A stretch of DNA of 64,000 nucleotides from the NCBI GenBank assembly GCA_963204915.1, contig CAUJHS010000084.1, positions 31,055-95,054 on the forward strand, given 5' to 3'. Shown piece after piece: positions 26,881 through 36,326 of the stretch. Each line of letters opens with the position of its first letter. The stretch's first letter is position 1. The notes beneath the pieces were generated by a model. That model saw nothing but the letters and a program-made list of their open reading frames with translations. It did no database searches and had not been told where the DNA came from. Made by a program: the position numbers and the translations under genes. This DNA is from Planctomycetota bacterium (GTDB taxonomy: Bacteria; Planctomycetota; Planctomycetia; Pirellulales; Pirellulaceae).

Positions 26881-29847
26881 TTATAGCTTCTCTGGCGGAG
26901 AAAAGGGCGCCACCGGCCCTCTAACATTCGGTTGTGCGACGGTGGGCGAGTTCGGATCGCGGCGCGTAACTTTCACGTCGAGCAGCCGCACGATGGGATC
27001 ACCAGCACTCACGGCCAGCACTTTGCCATCGGCGGAAAACGCCAACGACGTGAGCGTTGTGGGAGCCGCGCTGGCCGTCTGCCGGATCGACCAATCGCTC
27101 GTGTCGATCAAAGCGACGCGTCCTGCCGTTTCTCCCAAAGCAAGCACGCGGCCGTCAGGCGACCATGCCGCACAATTCGCGAAAGGCCATATTTGGGCGC
27201 GCAGGGCGGATCCACGAAAAACTTGCGATCCGGCCACGGGTTGCCCGTCCTCCAAACGCCAAACGGTGGGAAATTCCGAACGTCCGCCGGTCACGACCCA
27301 TTCGCCCTTGGGCGAGACAACCGCGAACCCAATCGAACCCGGCGAGGCCGTTAAGTTGCTTTCAACCTCGCCCGCCGCGGTCCACAATACGGCTCCGTCG
27401 CCGGCGGTTACCACCTGGCCCGTAGGCGTTACATCGACGTCATACACATAGCGTCCGGTCGCCTGCACTTGTCCCGCCAGCGCGAACGTCTTGGCGTCCC
27501 ATACTCGCACCACCAAATCGGCGGCGCCACATGTTACTAAGAACTTTCCATTGGGCGCAAAGACCACGTCGCGCACGCCTTGGCTCGTCGCATGGGCGGG
27601 AATCGCACGCAACAACCGGCCTTTAGCCACATCCCATAGTTGAACCGTTTTGTCTTCACTGGCGGTGGCCAGCACCTTGCCATCGAACGAAAACGAAACC
27701 GCATTCACGTTATGCCGGTGGCCGACTAAGGTGAAATCGAGTTTTCGTTTTTTCAAATCCCAAATCTTGGCCGTATTATCGTTGCTGCCGGTGGCGATCT
27801 TGTTGTGGGCCGAAAACGCTACATGCAACACACGATCGGTGTGCCCCAACAGGGTTGTAAGCGGAGAAATGGTGATCTCGACGGGCCCGGTATAACCGGC
27901 CAAGGAATCTCGGTTTGGCCCCAGTTCACCGAGCAATCGCTTCACTTCCTCATGCTGCAACAACTCCTGCCGACGACGTTCAGCTTTGGCTTTGACCAGG
28001 CTCGGAGCCTGCGGTGCGGCTTGCTCGTACCAATGTACGGCTCTCAGAAAGAATCCCGCCAGTTCATCGTTCGAGTTCGCCAGGTCATGCCATGCGTCGG
28101 CCAAAGCGATTTGAGCAGCGGCGCGCTGTTCTTCGGGTCGTTCATCGCGCGAGCCGTCCTGTTCATCCAAGTCGCGCTGGGCGAGCGTTTCCAGGGTTAT
28201 GTCGCTTCCCTTGGCCAAATGTTTCAACCCGGTTTCAAAGTCGCCCGCTTCGAGACACAAGTGTTTTCCTACGAGGAGGTTTGCGTCAGGGTCCGCTGCG
28301 TCTTTCTGCAAGGTGTCCTGAGCCGCCAACACTTTTTGCCAATCACGCAAGAGACGTTTCGTGCGAGTTACCGCCGCCCGAGTTTGCTTGCGCAAATCGG
28401 CGTCACGCAAACGAGAAGCCATATCGTCGGCCAGACTTGCAATGTTCGCGGCGCCATCGTAACGTTGCGATCCAATCGCCTCTTCCACCAGCGCGAGCGC
28501 CGTTTCAATCAAGTCTGCCCGCATGGTTGGCGCATCGGCACGACGCGTCGCTGCGACCAGCGCCCGACCAAGCAGGCGAAGGCGATCGACTTCCCATTCC
28601 TCAGCCAATTCATCAATGATCGGTTTGGCGACGTGGTAGTCGCCCGCAGTGATTGATTGCTCGACCGCTTCCAGAAGCAACGCATACCGGCCCTGTTCAT
28701 CGTCGAGAACAACAGCGGATTGTTGAACTAACGACTTGGCCAAGGCCACGTGATCGGCAGGCGTATCCGCCTGACTGAACTGATCTGCGAAAATCTCTCG
28801 AACCTGGCGGAGCGCAATCGCCAATTCCTCGTCGTTGGGCGGCGTCTTCTTTTTGGTCGGCTCTACGGCTTCGACCGTCTCGGGCGCTGCTTCGGCAGTA
28901 TCGCTGGACTCCGCAGGCGATTCCGCCGATGACGCGCTGGCCTCACCAACCCCACTTGCGGGAGGATTGCTACCTTCCGGAACTGAGGCGGGCGAAGACG
29001 AAGAATCTCCAACCGATGGATCGGATAACGCCTCCAAGGGATCATTTTGCAGTTTAGCCGAAGCCAAATCGCCTGAAGGAGGAGACACCTCTTCAACAAC
29101 AGGCGCGGACTCCGTGACCAAAGACGAGCCCTGTAAAGACGAGTCGGACGAAGATGCGTTCGAAGACGGTGACGAGGCCGAATCCGACGTGGATTGCTCA
29201 CGTTGCGGCGAGGACGCATTTTCGTTTGGAGCCGTCGCAGGCGCCGATTCCACATCCGGCGTTTCGACCGGCGCCGCTTGGGCTAAGGCGGAGTCTTCGG
29301 GCAATGCAAGGTCTTCCGACCTTCCACCCAAGTAAACGTAAATTGTTGCGCCGGCGGTAATACACAGAAACAAGACCACGGCCAGGACGGGCATCCCTCT
29401 CTTTTTGCCGGCGGCAATCAAGCGACTCCGGTGACCGGTCGCTTCCTGGAAATAAAGCGGTTGAGTGACGGGCGGGGCGCCATTTGACGACTCGGGCGCC
29501 TCGGGTGGGTATGGCGACGCGTAGGGTGGAACGATGACCGGTGGAGCTGCCGCTGCCGCCGAAAGCTCCATTTGCCGGCGCAGTTCCTCGTCGTACGCCG
29601 ACTTCTTTTTCTGGTTCAGTAGACGCACCCGCGCCGCCGCCACTTCGTTCAAAAGTCGCTGGCTTGGCCCTTGTTGTTTTCCAACCTGCAAGGTGCGCAG
29701 CAAGAGCGTTTGGCGGTCGGCCGCGTTGCCAATAACGTCAGGATCGCTCTCAAAAAGCCGCAAGCCCAATAAGCGATAGTCGTTAGGCGGCTGCTCCTCG
29801 GGCGGAATCCCCAACCACTTGTGATAAGGGTCGAATGCAACGTTCAT
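26881..29847 (-). CDS. Membrane-anchored WD40 repeat protein with J-like N-terminal domain
   Basis: A 988-residue protein. The N-terminus (about 1-90) has the planctomycete domain that begins FDPYHKWLGIPPEEQPPNDY and ends near KKKSAYDEELRRQ, which resembles a J-domain. A transmembrane segment lies at about 155-178. A Ser/Glu/Pro-rich, low-complexity linker (about 185-345) leads to a helical region (about 350-650), probably TPR-like. WD40 repeats occupy about 665-960, with IATGSNDNTAKIWDL and LATASEDKTVQLWDV. The ATG at 29847 is preferred to an upstream start. The gene precedes an ECF sigma factor by 50 bases. It may act as a membrane scaffold; no enzyme motif is seen. Confidence 0.8.
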   Translation of the reverse strand: MNVAFDPYHKWLGIPPEEQPPNDYRLLGLRLFESDPDVIGNAADRQTLLLRTLQVGKQQGPSQRLLNEVAAARVRLLNQKKKSAYDEELRRQMELSAAAAAPPVIVPPYASPYPPEAPESSNGAPPVTQPLYFQEATGHRSRLIAAGKKRGMPVLAVVLFLCITAGATIYVYLGGRSEDLALPEDSALAQAAPVETPDVESAPATAPNENASSPQREQSTSDSASSPSSNASSSDSSLQGSSLVTESAPVVEEVSPPSGDLASAKLQNDPLEALSDPSVGDSSSSPASVPEGSNPPASGVGEASASSAESPAESSDTAEAAPETVEAVEPTKKKTPPNDEELAIALRQVREIFADQFSQADTPADHVALAKSLVQQSAVVLDDEQGRYALLLEAVEQSITAGDYHVAKPIIDELAEEWEVDRLRLLGRALVAATRRADAPTMRADLIETALALVEEAIGSQRYDGAANIASLADDMASRLRDADLRKQTRAAVTRTKRLLRDWQKVLAAQDTLQKDAADPDANLLVGKHLCLEAGDFETGLKHLAKGSDITLETLAQRDLDEQDGSRDERPEEQRAAAQIALADAWHDLANSNDELAGFFLRAVHWYEQAAPQAPSLVKAKAERRRQELLQHEEVKRLLGELGPNRDSLAGYTGPVEITISPLTTLLGHTDRVLHVAFSAHNKIATGSNDNTAKIWDLKKRKLDFTLVGHRHNVNAVSFSFDGKVLATASEDKTVQLWDVAKGRLLRAIPAHATSQGVRDVVFAPNGKFLVTCGAADLVVRVWDAKTFALAGQVQATGRYVYDVDVTPTGQVVTAGDGAVLWTAAGEVESNLTASPGSIGFAVVSPKGEWVVTGGRSEFPTVWRLEDGQPVAGSQVFRGSALRAQIWPFANCAAWSPDGRVLALGETAGRVALIDTSDWSIRQTASAAPTTLTSLAFSADGKVLAVSAGDPIVRLLDVKVTRRDPNSPTVAQPNVRGPVAPFSPPEKL

Positions 29848-30195
29848 CCTACCCCACTGACACTTCAAACATGTGAGGGACGCCTTCTACTACTCTAGGG
29901 TAACACATTAAGGCAACAAATCCTATGCAAAATGGCGGTCTGGGCTGTTCGTGTAACCGGTTTGGTAATCGCACTTTGCACGCCCTTTCGCCCCCACTCG
30001 GTAGTGCATTTTGAACCAAACTCTACCATCAACACCCCGGCTACACGTCTGACTTTACGGTTTATGAGGAAAAACATTGACCTCAACCCCGCTTGGCGGC
30101 ACAATAAACGAACTTTGATCCGTCCGGGGACCCCGCTCGGTAACGGTTAGACGCTACAACCCGCCAATTCGTTTCCCTCCTTGAATGCCGATTTG
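29848..30195. other. Gene-free divergent intergenic region
   Basis: This 348-base stretch lies between the divergent WD40 gene and the PPC-domain operon. It is AT-richer than its neighbours. Short frames in it show no domain, and it should hold the promoters of both units. I see no strong consensus element. Confidence 0.4.
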
Positions 30196-32184
30196 ATGCG
30201 ACAAACTGCTCTGCTGGGCGTTTTGCTCTTGGCCTACGCGACATCGCCGGCGCGCGTCACCGCGCAGCCAACGCTTTCCTTCGCTCAGCCGCATGCAGCG
30301 CTTCCTGGTCAAACGACGGAAGTGACTTTACACGGCGATAAGCTCGAAGAGCCGCTCTCAGTGTGGAGCAGCTTTCCGGCCCAAATTGAAATCCTACGCG
30401 AACTGGACGAGACGGGCCAACCTAAACCCAACCCCGATCCGAAAACGCTACGGCTCCGCGTGACCATGCCGGCCGATGCTCCGGTCTCCGTCGGCGGTCT
30501 CGTCGTCGGTACGAAATCCGGGGTTTCTGAGCCTTTGGTCTTCATGCTGGATGATCTGCCGTCCGTCACGGAAATGGCCAACAATCATTCGCCGGAAGCC
30601 GCACAAGAGATTCCGTTCTTAACGGCCGTGGACGGCGTCTGCGACGGAACGCTGTTTGACTATTATCGCCTCTCCGCCAAGGCGGGGCAACGCATTGCCG
30701 TGGAAGTTGTGGCTCAGCGCTTAGGCTCCGCGCTCGACCCGGTTCTCCGACTGATCGACCCGGCGGGCAAGGAAGTCGCTTTTATCGACGACGCCCCGGC
30801 GCTCGGCGCCGATGCACGACTGGCTGCGGTCTGCGTCCAGGACGGCGCCTACGTTTTGGAAGTACGTGATGTGCAATACCACAGCGGAGGGCGCTATCGG
30901 CTCCGAGTCGGCGACTTTCCGCTGGTGGATACCACGTTTCCCCTGGGCGGACCCCGCGGCGCTTCAACCGAGTTTCGCTTCACGGGGTTCGATGGCCTGG
31001 CCACAGCGCCGACGCCCCTTGCAATTTCCGACTTGGCGCCGCAGCAAACTCCTTTGGCCGCTCGCCTGCCCAACGGGCAATCGTCGACCATGGTGCTAAC
31101 TGCCGTCAGTTTGCTGCCCAACACGATAGAACCGGAGCCTGACATTTCACCCGAAGCGGCCAGCGTCGTGGCGGCGCCTGTCGCCATCAATGGCCAATTT
31201 CAAGCGCCGGGCGATCGTGACGCGTATCGCTTTTCCGCCAAGAAGGATCAAAAGTTTGTCCTTCGGGGAATCAGCCGCACGCTTGGTTCGCCTAGCTACT
31301 TGTTAATGCGTATACGCGACGAGAAAGGCGCAACCTTGGCCGAGGCCGGCGCGGCGAACCCGGTGGAAGCTCTCGCTTGGACCGCACCGACCGATGGCGA
31401 TTATCAGTTGGAAGTTGAAGAGCTTTTTCAGAACGGCGGGCCAGGTCACGCGTATCGTTTGGAATTCGAGTTTGACGCGCCCCGGTTCTCGCTAGCATTG
31501 AAAAACGACAAGAACACGCCGCACACGTTTGTCACCCACGCCGACGGCGCGTTCGCGCTCGATGTGCAAATCGAACGGCAGGGGTATGAAGGGCCCATAC
31601 GCCTCACGTTGCACGCTCCGCGCGAAGGTTTTCAGGTGCGGCAAGAGCAAGTTCCCCCAGGCGCCAAGGAAGCGAAACTTCTGGTTCTTCCGCCCGCGGA
31701 CATCCAGGAGGGCGAATTGTGGGCCCTGCGCTTTACGGGCGAGGGGGAACAAGGCGTTCAAGCCGAGTTAAGCACAGCCGTGCTGCTTAAAACGAAACGT
31801 CCCGAACTCTTGGAAGTTCCCGCCTGGCGCGATGGCGTGATTCATGTGGCGGTGGGGGCGCCGCCAGAAGCTTTCTTCGGTCTCACGCCGAAGGAGTCCT
31901 TGCTCACCTTCGACGCAACGGCGAAGAACGCCACCTTTGTTCTGCCGCTGGAACGAAAGAACAAGGAATATAAGACAGACCCGATTGTCTGGGTGGAAGG
32001 GTTGCCGTCGGGCGCCTCGGCGACCGTGAAAAAAGAGGGCAAAGACGCGGACGAGCGTTTTGAAGTCGTCGTAACGGGCGAAGGCCTGACGGCAGGCGAG
32101 CATGCGTTTTCAATCTATGCCTATGGCGACTTCAATGGTCGCGGCACGAAGACAAAAGTTGAAGTGAAGCTGAAAGTCGAGTGA
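30196..32184 (+). CDS. Exported PPC-domain protein
   Basis: A 662-residue exported protein with a signal peptide (MRQTALLGVLLLAYATSPA). The body has a beta-sandwich start (TLSFAQPHAALPGQTTEVTL) and at least two bacterial pre-peptidase C-terminal (PPC) domains, seen as DYYRLSAKAGQRIAVEVVA...LRLIDPAGKEV and RDAYRFSAKKDQKFVLRG. The remaining C-terminal part is Ig-like. No protease domain is present. It is the first gene of a three-gene set with a DUF1549/DUF1553 protein and a cytochrome-WD40 protein, a grouping that recurs in planctomycetes. It may bind a substrate or anchor the others. The start was placed at the ATG at 30196; an in-frame TTG at 30181 is possible. Confidence 0.82.
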   Translation: MRQTALLGVLLLAYATSPARVTAQPTLSFAQPHAALPGQTTEVTLHGDKLEEPLSVWSSFPAQIEILRELDETGQPKPNPDPKTLRLRVTMPADAPVSVGGLVVGTKSGVSEPLVFMLDDLPSVTEMANNHSPEAAQEIPFLTAVDGVCDGTLFDYYRLSAKAGQRIAVEVVAQRLGSALDPVLRLIDPAGKEVAFIDDAPALGADARLAAVCVQDGAYVLEVRDVQYHSGGRYRLRVGDFPLVDTTFPLGGPRGASTEFRFTGFDGLATAPTPLAISDLAPQQTPLAARLPNGQSSTMVLTAVSLLPNTIEPEPDISPEAASVVAAPVAINGQFQAPGDRDAYRFSAKKDQKFVLRGISRTLGSPSYLLMRIRDEKGATLAEAGAANPVEALAWTAPTDGDYQLEVEELFQNGGPGHAYRLEFEFDAPRFSLALKNDKNTPHTFVTHADGAFALDVQIERQGYEGPIRLTLHAPREGFQVRQEQVPPGAKEAKLLVLPPADIQEGELWALRFTGEGEQGVQAELSTAVLLKTKRPELLEVPAWRDGVIHVAVGAPPEAFFGLTPKESLLTFDATAKNATFVLPLERKNKEYKTDPIVWVEGLPSGASATVKKEGKDADERFEVVVTGEGLTAGEHAFSIYAYGDFNGRGTKTKVEVKLKVE

Positions 32185-32280
32185 GGCGGTTCGTATCCAG
32201 CAGCAACTTTCCTCTCGCACGTCGAGCACAAGACGTTGCATCAACAAACATTGACCATTACCAAGGAAGCGGTTGGCGCC

Positions 32281-34782
32281 ATGAGTAATTGCGGACTAGG
32301 CCGGAATACCCGTCTTGTTATCGTCGCGAGTCTTGCAGCATTCCTGTTGTGCGGCTCCCTGTGGGGGCAAGAGGCGTCAGGCGAAGGCTCCGGTATCGCA
32401 TCACCTGTGAGTGTTGACGTTTTTCCCGCCCACGTTCGACTGACGTCGCCGCGTCAGCAGATGCAGTTGGTCGTCACGGCGGCGACGGCCGATGACCATC
32501 GATACGACGCGACCCATTCGGCGACGTACGTTTCGAGCGACCCGCAGGTGGCGGTGGTGGAAAACTCCACCGTTCTTCCACGCGGCGACGGAAAGGCGGA
32601 CATCACCATCCAATACGGCGAACACAGCAAGATCATCTCGGTCGAAGTCACAGGGCAAGGCGAACCGGCGCCAGTGTCGTTCTACCATGGCGCACTGGCT
32701 GCACTTACCAAACAAGGCTGCAACGCGGGGGCATGCCACGGCTCGCCCAGCGGCAAAGGGGGTTTCCGGCTATCGCTTCGCGCCTTTGATCCGGAGTTAG
32801 ACAAGCTCACACTGATTCGCGAGGAGTTTGGGCGCCGTACGAATCCGCACCAGCCCGAAGCGAGCTTGTTGCTGCTCAAGCCGTTGATGAAGGCTCCTCA
32901 CGGCGGCGGATTACAAATGACGAAGCGCGATCCCGCGTATGCGCTCCTGCGCGACTGGATCGCCGAAGGCTGCCAGCTCGACCCGCCTTCGGCTCCCCGA
33001 TGCGTGCGGATTGAAGTTTATCCTCCGTCTGGCCGTGTACTAAAGCTCTCCGAGGCGACGAACATCGGCCGCGAACAGCAGTTATGCGTGCTGGCCCATT
33101 TCGACGACGGTTCGGTGCGCGATGTGACTCGGTTGGCGGTTTACTCCAGCAGCGACGAACAAGTGGCCGAAGTGTCGACAACCGGCCTGACGAAAGGTCA
33201 AGATCGCGGCGAGGCGGCCATCATGGTGCGCTACATGGAGTTTGTCGAGTCGGTGTATCTCACGTTCGTTCGCGAGGCGCCGGGTTTCGCTTGGAGTAAT
33301 CCGCCTGCGAACAACTACATTGATGAACTGGTTTACGGCAAGTTGCAACAGCTCAAATACCTTCCTTCGGAATTGTGCAGCGATGACGAATTCTTGCGCC
33401 GCGTTTACTTGGACACCATCGGCGTGCTGCCGACGCTCGAAGAAACGCAAACCTTCCTTGCCGACGCCGCACCCGACAAACGTAGCAAGGTGATCGACCG
33501 TTTGTTGGAGCGGCCCGAATACGCACGATTCTGGGCGCTCAAATGGGGTGACCTGCTGAGGATGACCAAAAAAGCAGTGGGCGAGTCGGGCGTGCATAAG
33601 TACCACCAGTGGCTTTTGCGGTCGTTCGCTGCGAACGAGCCGTACGATCAGTTCGCCCGCGAGGTGTTGACCGCATCGGGAAGCACGCTGGCGAACCCTG
33701 CGGCGAATTTCTACCGCACCACAGCCGACGTGAACGATACCGTGGAAAGCGTGGCTCAGGTGTTTTTGGGCGCTCGGCTACAATGCGCTAAATGCCACAA
33801 CCATCCCTTTGAACGCTGGACGCAAGACAACTATTACGGCATGGCGTCGTTCTTTCATCGTGTTCAGCGGAAGACTGCTGGGCGACCCGATGAATCGTTC
33901 ATCTTTACGACGCGCTCGGGGGAAGTGACGCAGCCGCGCACCGGGCAAACGATGAAGCCGTGGCTTCCGGTCGCGGGAGAAGTTGACATTGCCGCTGACG
34001 CCGACCGACGCAAAGCGTTTGCCGACTGGCTCACGCAAAAAGAGAATCCGTACTTCGCCAAGATTGAAGCGAATCGAATCTGGGCGCACTTGTTCGGGCG
34101 GGGTATTGTCGATCCGCCCGATGACTTCCGCGACTCCAACCCCCCGTCGAACAAAGCCTTGCTCGAGGCGTTGGCGAAGGATTTTGCCGAGTATAAGTTC
34201 GACCGTAAACACTTGATTCGCACCATTTTGAACAGTCGGACGTATCAGGCCAGTTCTCGGCCAAACGAATTCAACAAGGACGACGTGAGGTTCTTCTCAC
34301 ATTACCAACCGCGTTTGCTCTCCGCCGAGCAATTGCTTGATGCGATTTGCCATGTCACGGGCGTGGCCGAGAAGTTTGGCGCCTTGCCTGCCGATATGAA
34401 GGCGACACAACTTCCCTCGCCCGATATGGCCGAGAACGAGTTCCTGAAAATCTTCGGTCAACCGGAACGGCAAACCGTGTGCGAGTGTGAACGAGGCGAC
34501 GACTCAAACCTCGGTCAAGCGTTACAGCTTTTCAACGGCCCGGTGGTGCATGGAAAACTACGCCATGAGGCGAACCGCTTCCGCGTTTTGCTCAACGCCG
34601 GCAAACCGGATGAGGATATTGTTCGCACTCTCTACCTGGCTGCAGTTTGCCGGCAGCCAAGCGAGGGCGAACTAAAAGCCAGCCTGGCCCACATCGCCTC
34701 GAAACCCGACAACCGCGTGGAAGCGCTCGAAGATGTTTGCTGGGCGATATTGAACACCAACGAGTTCCTGTTCCAACATTAA
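32281..34782 (+). CDS. Exported Big_2-like / DUF1549 / DUF1553 protein
   Basis: An 833-residue exported protein with a signal peptide (VIVASLAAFLLCGSLWGQ). Two bacterial Ig-like regions (about 40-130 and 235-325) flank a cytochrome-like segment with CNAGACHGS and GLQMTKRDPAY (about 145-230). DUF1549 (about 340-530) includes FLRRVYLDTIGVLPTLEE, KWGDLLRMTKKA and a heme-type CAKCHNHPFERW. DUF1553 (about 570-820) includes ANRIWAHLFGRGIVDPPDDF and QLLDAICHVTGV. It follows the PPC protein by 96 bases and precedes a cytochrome-WD40 protein by 103 bases. The start at 32281 gives a normal signal peptide. The set is probably periplasmic and may carry electrons; the reaction is unknown. Confidence 0.88.
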   Translation: MSNCGLGRNTRLVIVASLAAFLLCGSLWGQEASGEGSGIASPVSVDVFPAHVRLTSPRQQMQLVVTAATADDHRYDATHSATYVSSDPQVAVVENSTVLPRGDGKADITIQYGEHSKIISVEVTGQGEPAPVSFYHGALAALTKQGCNAGACHGSPSGKGGFRLSLRAFDPELDKLTLIREEFGRRTNPHQPEASLLLLKPLMKAPHGGGLQMTKRDPAYALLRDWIAEGCQLDPPSAPRCVRIEVYPPSGRVLKLSEATNIGREQQLCVLAHFDDGSVRDVTRLAVYSSSDEQVAEVSTTGLTKGQDRGEAAIMVRYMEFVESVYLTFVREAPGFAWSNPPANNYIDELVYGKLQQLKYLPSELCSDDEFLRRVYLDTIGVLPTLEETQTFLADAAPDKRSKVIDRLLERPEYARFWALKWGDLLRMTKKAVGESGVHKYHQWLLRSFAANEPYDQFAREVLTASGSTLANPAANFYRTTADVNDTVESVAQVFLGARLQCAKCHNHPFERWTQDNYYGMASFFHRVQRKTAGRPDESFIFTTRSGEVTQPRTGQTMKPWLPVAGEVDIAADADRRKAFADWLTQKENPYFAKIEANRIWAHLFGRGIVDPPDDFRDSNPPSNKALLEALAKDFAEYKFDRKHLIRTILNSRTYQASSRPNEFNKDDVRFFSHYQPRLLSAEQLLDAICHVTGVAEKFGALPADMKATQLPSPDMAENEFLKIFGQPERQTVCECERGDDSNLGQALQLFNGPVVHGKLRHEANRFRVLLNAGKPDEDIVRTLYLAAVCRQPSEGELKASLAHIASKPDNRVEALEDVCWAILNTNEFLFQH

Positions 34783-34885
34783 TCGTTTCGATGGCTCCTT
34801 AGGCAAGTGCGCCGCATTGCCGCTTCGCGCCTTGCCCTTTGAATGTGAAATCGCGCGATTCCCACCACCTACCTTCTCCCGTCTC

Positions 34886-36229
34886 ATGCGTATATCTCGA
34901 TTGGTCGCGCTGGCGTGCTGTTCGTGGTTGTTCGGCGTTTCGACGCAGGCCCAGGACGCCGTTTCCTTCCGTAAAGATCTAGCGCCAATATTGCTTTCGA
35001 ACTGTGTCGCATGCCACGGAGCGAAGAAGGCGGAAGGAAGTTATCGCGTCGACTCCTTCGCACGCGCGACGCAACCGGGCGACACAGGCGCTGCACCGAT
35101 CACGGCCGCCAACGCCGCCGAGAGTGAACTCCTTCGCCGGATCATCAGCACCGATGAGAGCGAGCGGATGCCGCTTGAGGGCGACCCCTTGCCCGAGGAG
35201 CAGGTGGCGCTGGTGCGTCGCTGGATCGAGCAAGGAGCCGTCTATGACGCGGAGAACCCCCAGGCCGATCTCGCCGTGATTATGCCCCCGCCTGTGCATC
35301 CTGATCCTCCGGAGGAGTATTCCCAAACGTTGCCCGTCACCGCGTTGAAATTTTCGACGGATGGAGCGCGGCTATTTGTAGGCGGCTATCATGAGGTCAC
35401 CGTATGGAGCGCCGCCGATGGCCAACTGGCGCAACGGATCAAGAATGTCGACCAACGCACGTACGGCCTCGACCTCAGCCCCGACGGGACGCGGCTCGCC
35501 GTGGCGTGCGGCTCGCCAGGGCAACGCGGCGAGGTGCGGGTATTTCGCGTGGAAAGCGGAGAACTGCTCAACGTACTGGGAACCATGCCGGATGCTGCTT
35601 TTGATGTCGCTTATTCTCCAGATGGGAAGCGACTCGCCGCATGCGCCGCCGATGGCGCGGTGCGCGTGTATGACACGGAAAGCGGCAAAGAGGAACTGAC
35701 CATCACGAGCCATAGCGATTGGGTGACCGCCGTGACGTGGAACAACGACGGCTCGAAACTGGCCACCGCCAGTCGCGATAAAACCGCGAAAGTGTTCGAC
35801 GCCAAAACGGGCGAGTTGACAATCACGTTTTCCGAGCACGGTCAGCCGGTGAAAGGCGTGGCGTTTCATCCTAATGGGACCGAGATGTACTCCAGCGCCG
35901 CCGATGGCCGCGTGATGCGGTGGAAACTTGAGGACGGCAAAAAGAGCGCCGATGTGGTCCGATTCGGGGGCGAGGCATACAAGCTCGAATCGGGCGAAGA
36001 CATGTTCTTCGCCGTCTCGGCGGATAAAACCGCGCGGCAATTCCAACTGGCCGATCACAAACTCGTGCGGGACTTCCGCGGACACAACGAATGGATATTA
36101 TCCAGCGCGTATCATGGTCCCACCAAGCGTCTGGCCACCGGCTCCTTCGATGGTGAAGTGCGTATCTGGAACGTCGACGACGGCAAAGAAGTTGTTCAGT
36201 TCCGGGCCGCCCCCGGTTATGTGAAGTAA
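34886..36229 (+). CDS. Exported c-type cytochrome-WD40 protein
   Basis: A 447-residue exported protein. After a signal peptide (LVALACCSWLFGVSTQAQ), a PSCyt1 domain (about 25-110) carries the heme motif CVACHG and the usual RMPLEGDPLPEEQVALVRRW segment. WD40 repeats cover about 140-440, with LATASRDKTAKVFDAKTGEL and LATGSFDGEVRIWNVDDGKE as clear examples, enough for one seven-bladed propeller. It is the third gene of the PPC - DUF1549/DUF1553 - cytochrome set. The start at 34886 avoids burying the signal peptide. The gene is convergent with trpB. Confidence 0.87.
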   Translation: MRISRLVALACCSWLFGVSTQAQDAVSFRKDLAPILLSNCVACHGAKKAEGSYRVDSFARATQPGDTGAAPITAANAAESELLRRIISTDESERMPLEGDPLPEEQVALVRRWIEQGAVYDAENPQADLAVIMPPPVHPDPPEEYSQTLPVTALKFSTDGARLFVGGYHEVTVWSAADGQLAQRIKNVDQRTYGLDLSPDGTRLAVACGSPGQRGEVRVFRVESGELLNVLGTMPDAAFDVAYSPDGKRLAACAADGAVRVYDTESGKEELTITSHSDWVTAVTWNNDGSKLATASRDKTAKVFDAKTGELTITFSEHGQPVKGVAFHPNGTEMYSSAADGRVMRWKLEDGKKSADVVRFGGEAYKLESGEDMFFAVSADKTARQFQLADHKLVRDFRGHNEWILSSAYHGPTKRLATGSFDGEVRIWNVDDGKEVVQFRAAPGYVK

Positions 36230-36240
36230 CCGCACGGGGC

Positions 36241-36311
36241 GTTACGCCCACGTCGTCAAGCACTTTGGCGATTCGCCGCGAACGGTGAGACCATTCGCCG
36301 AACGGCGTAAC
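36241..36311. terminator. Possible hairpin between convergent genes
   Basis: GTTACGCC (36241-36248) is matched by GGCGTAAC (36304-36311), enclosing two imperfect direct repeats (ATTCGCCG..AACGG). The loop is long, so a terminator role between the cytochrome-WD40 gene and trpB is only possible. Confidence 0.25.
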
Positions 36312-36326
36312 ACGCGGGCGTATTGC

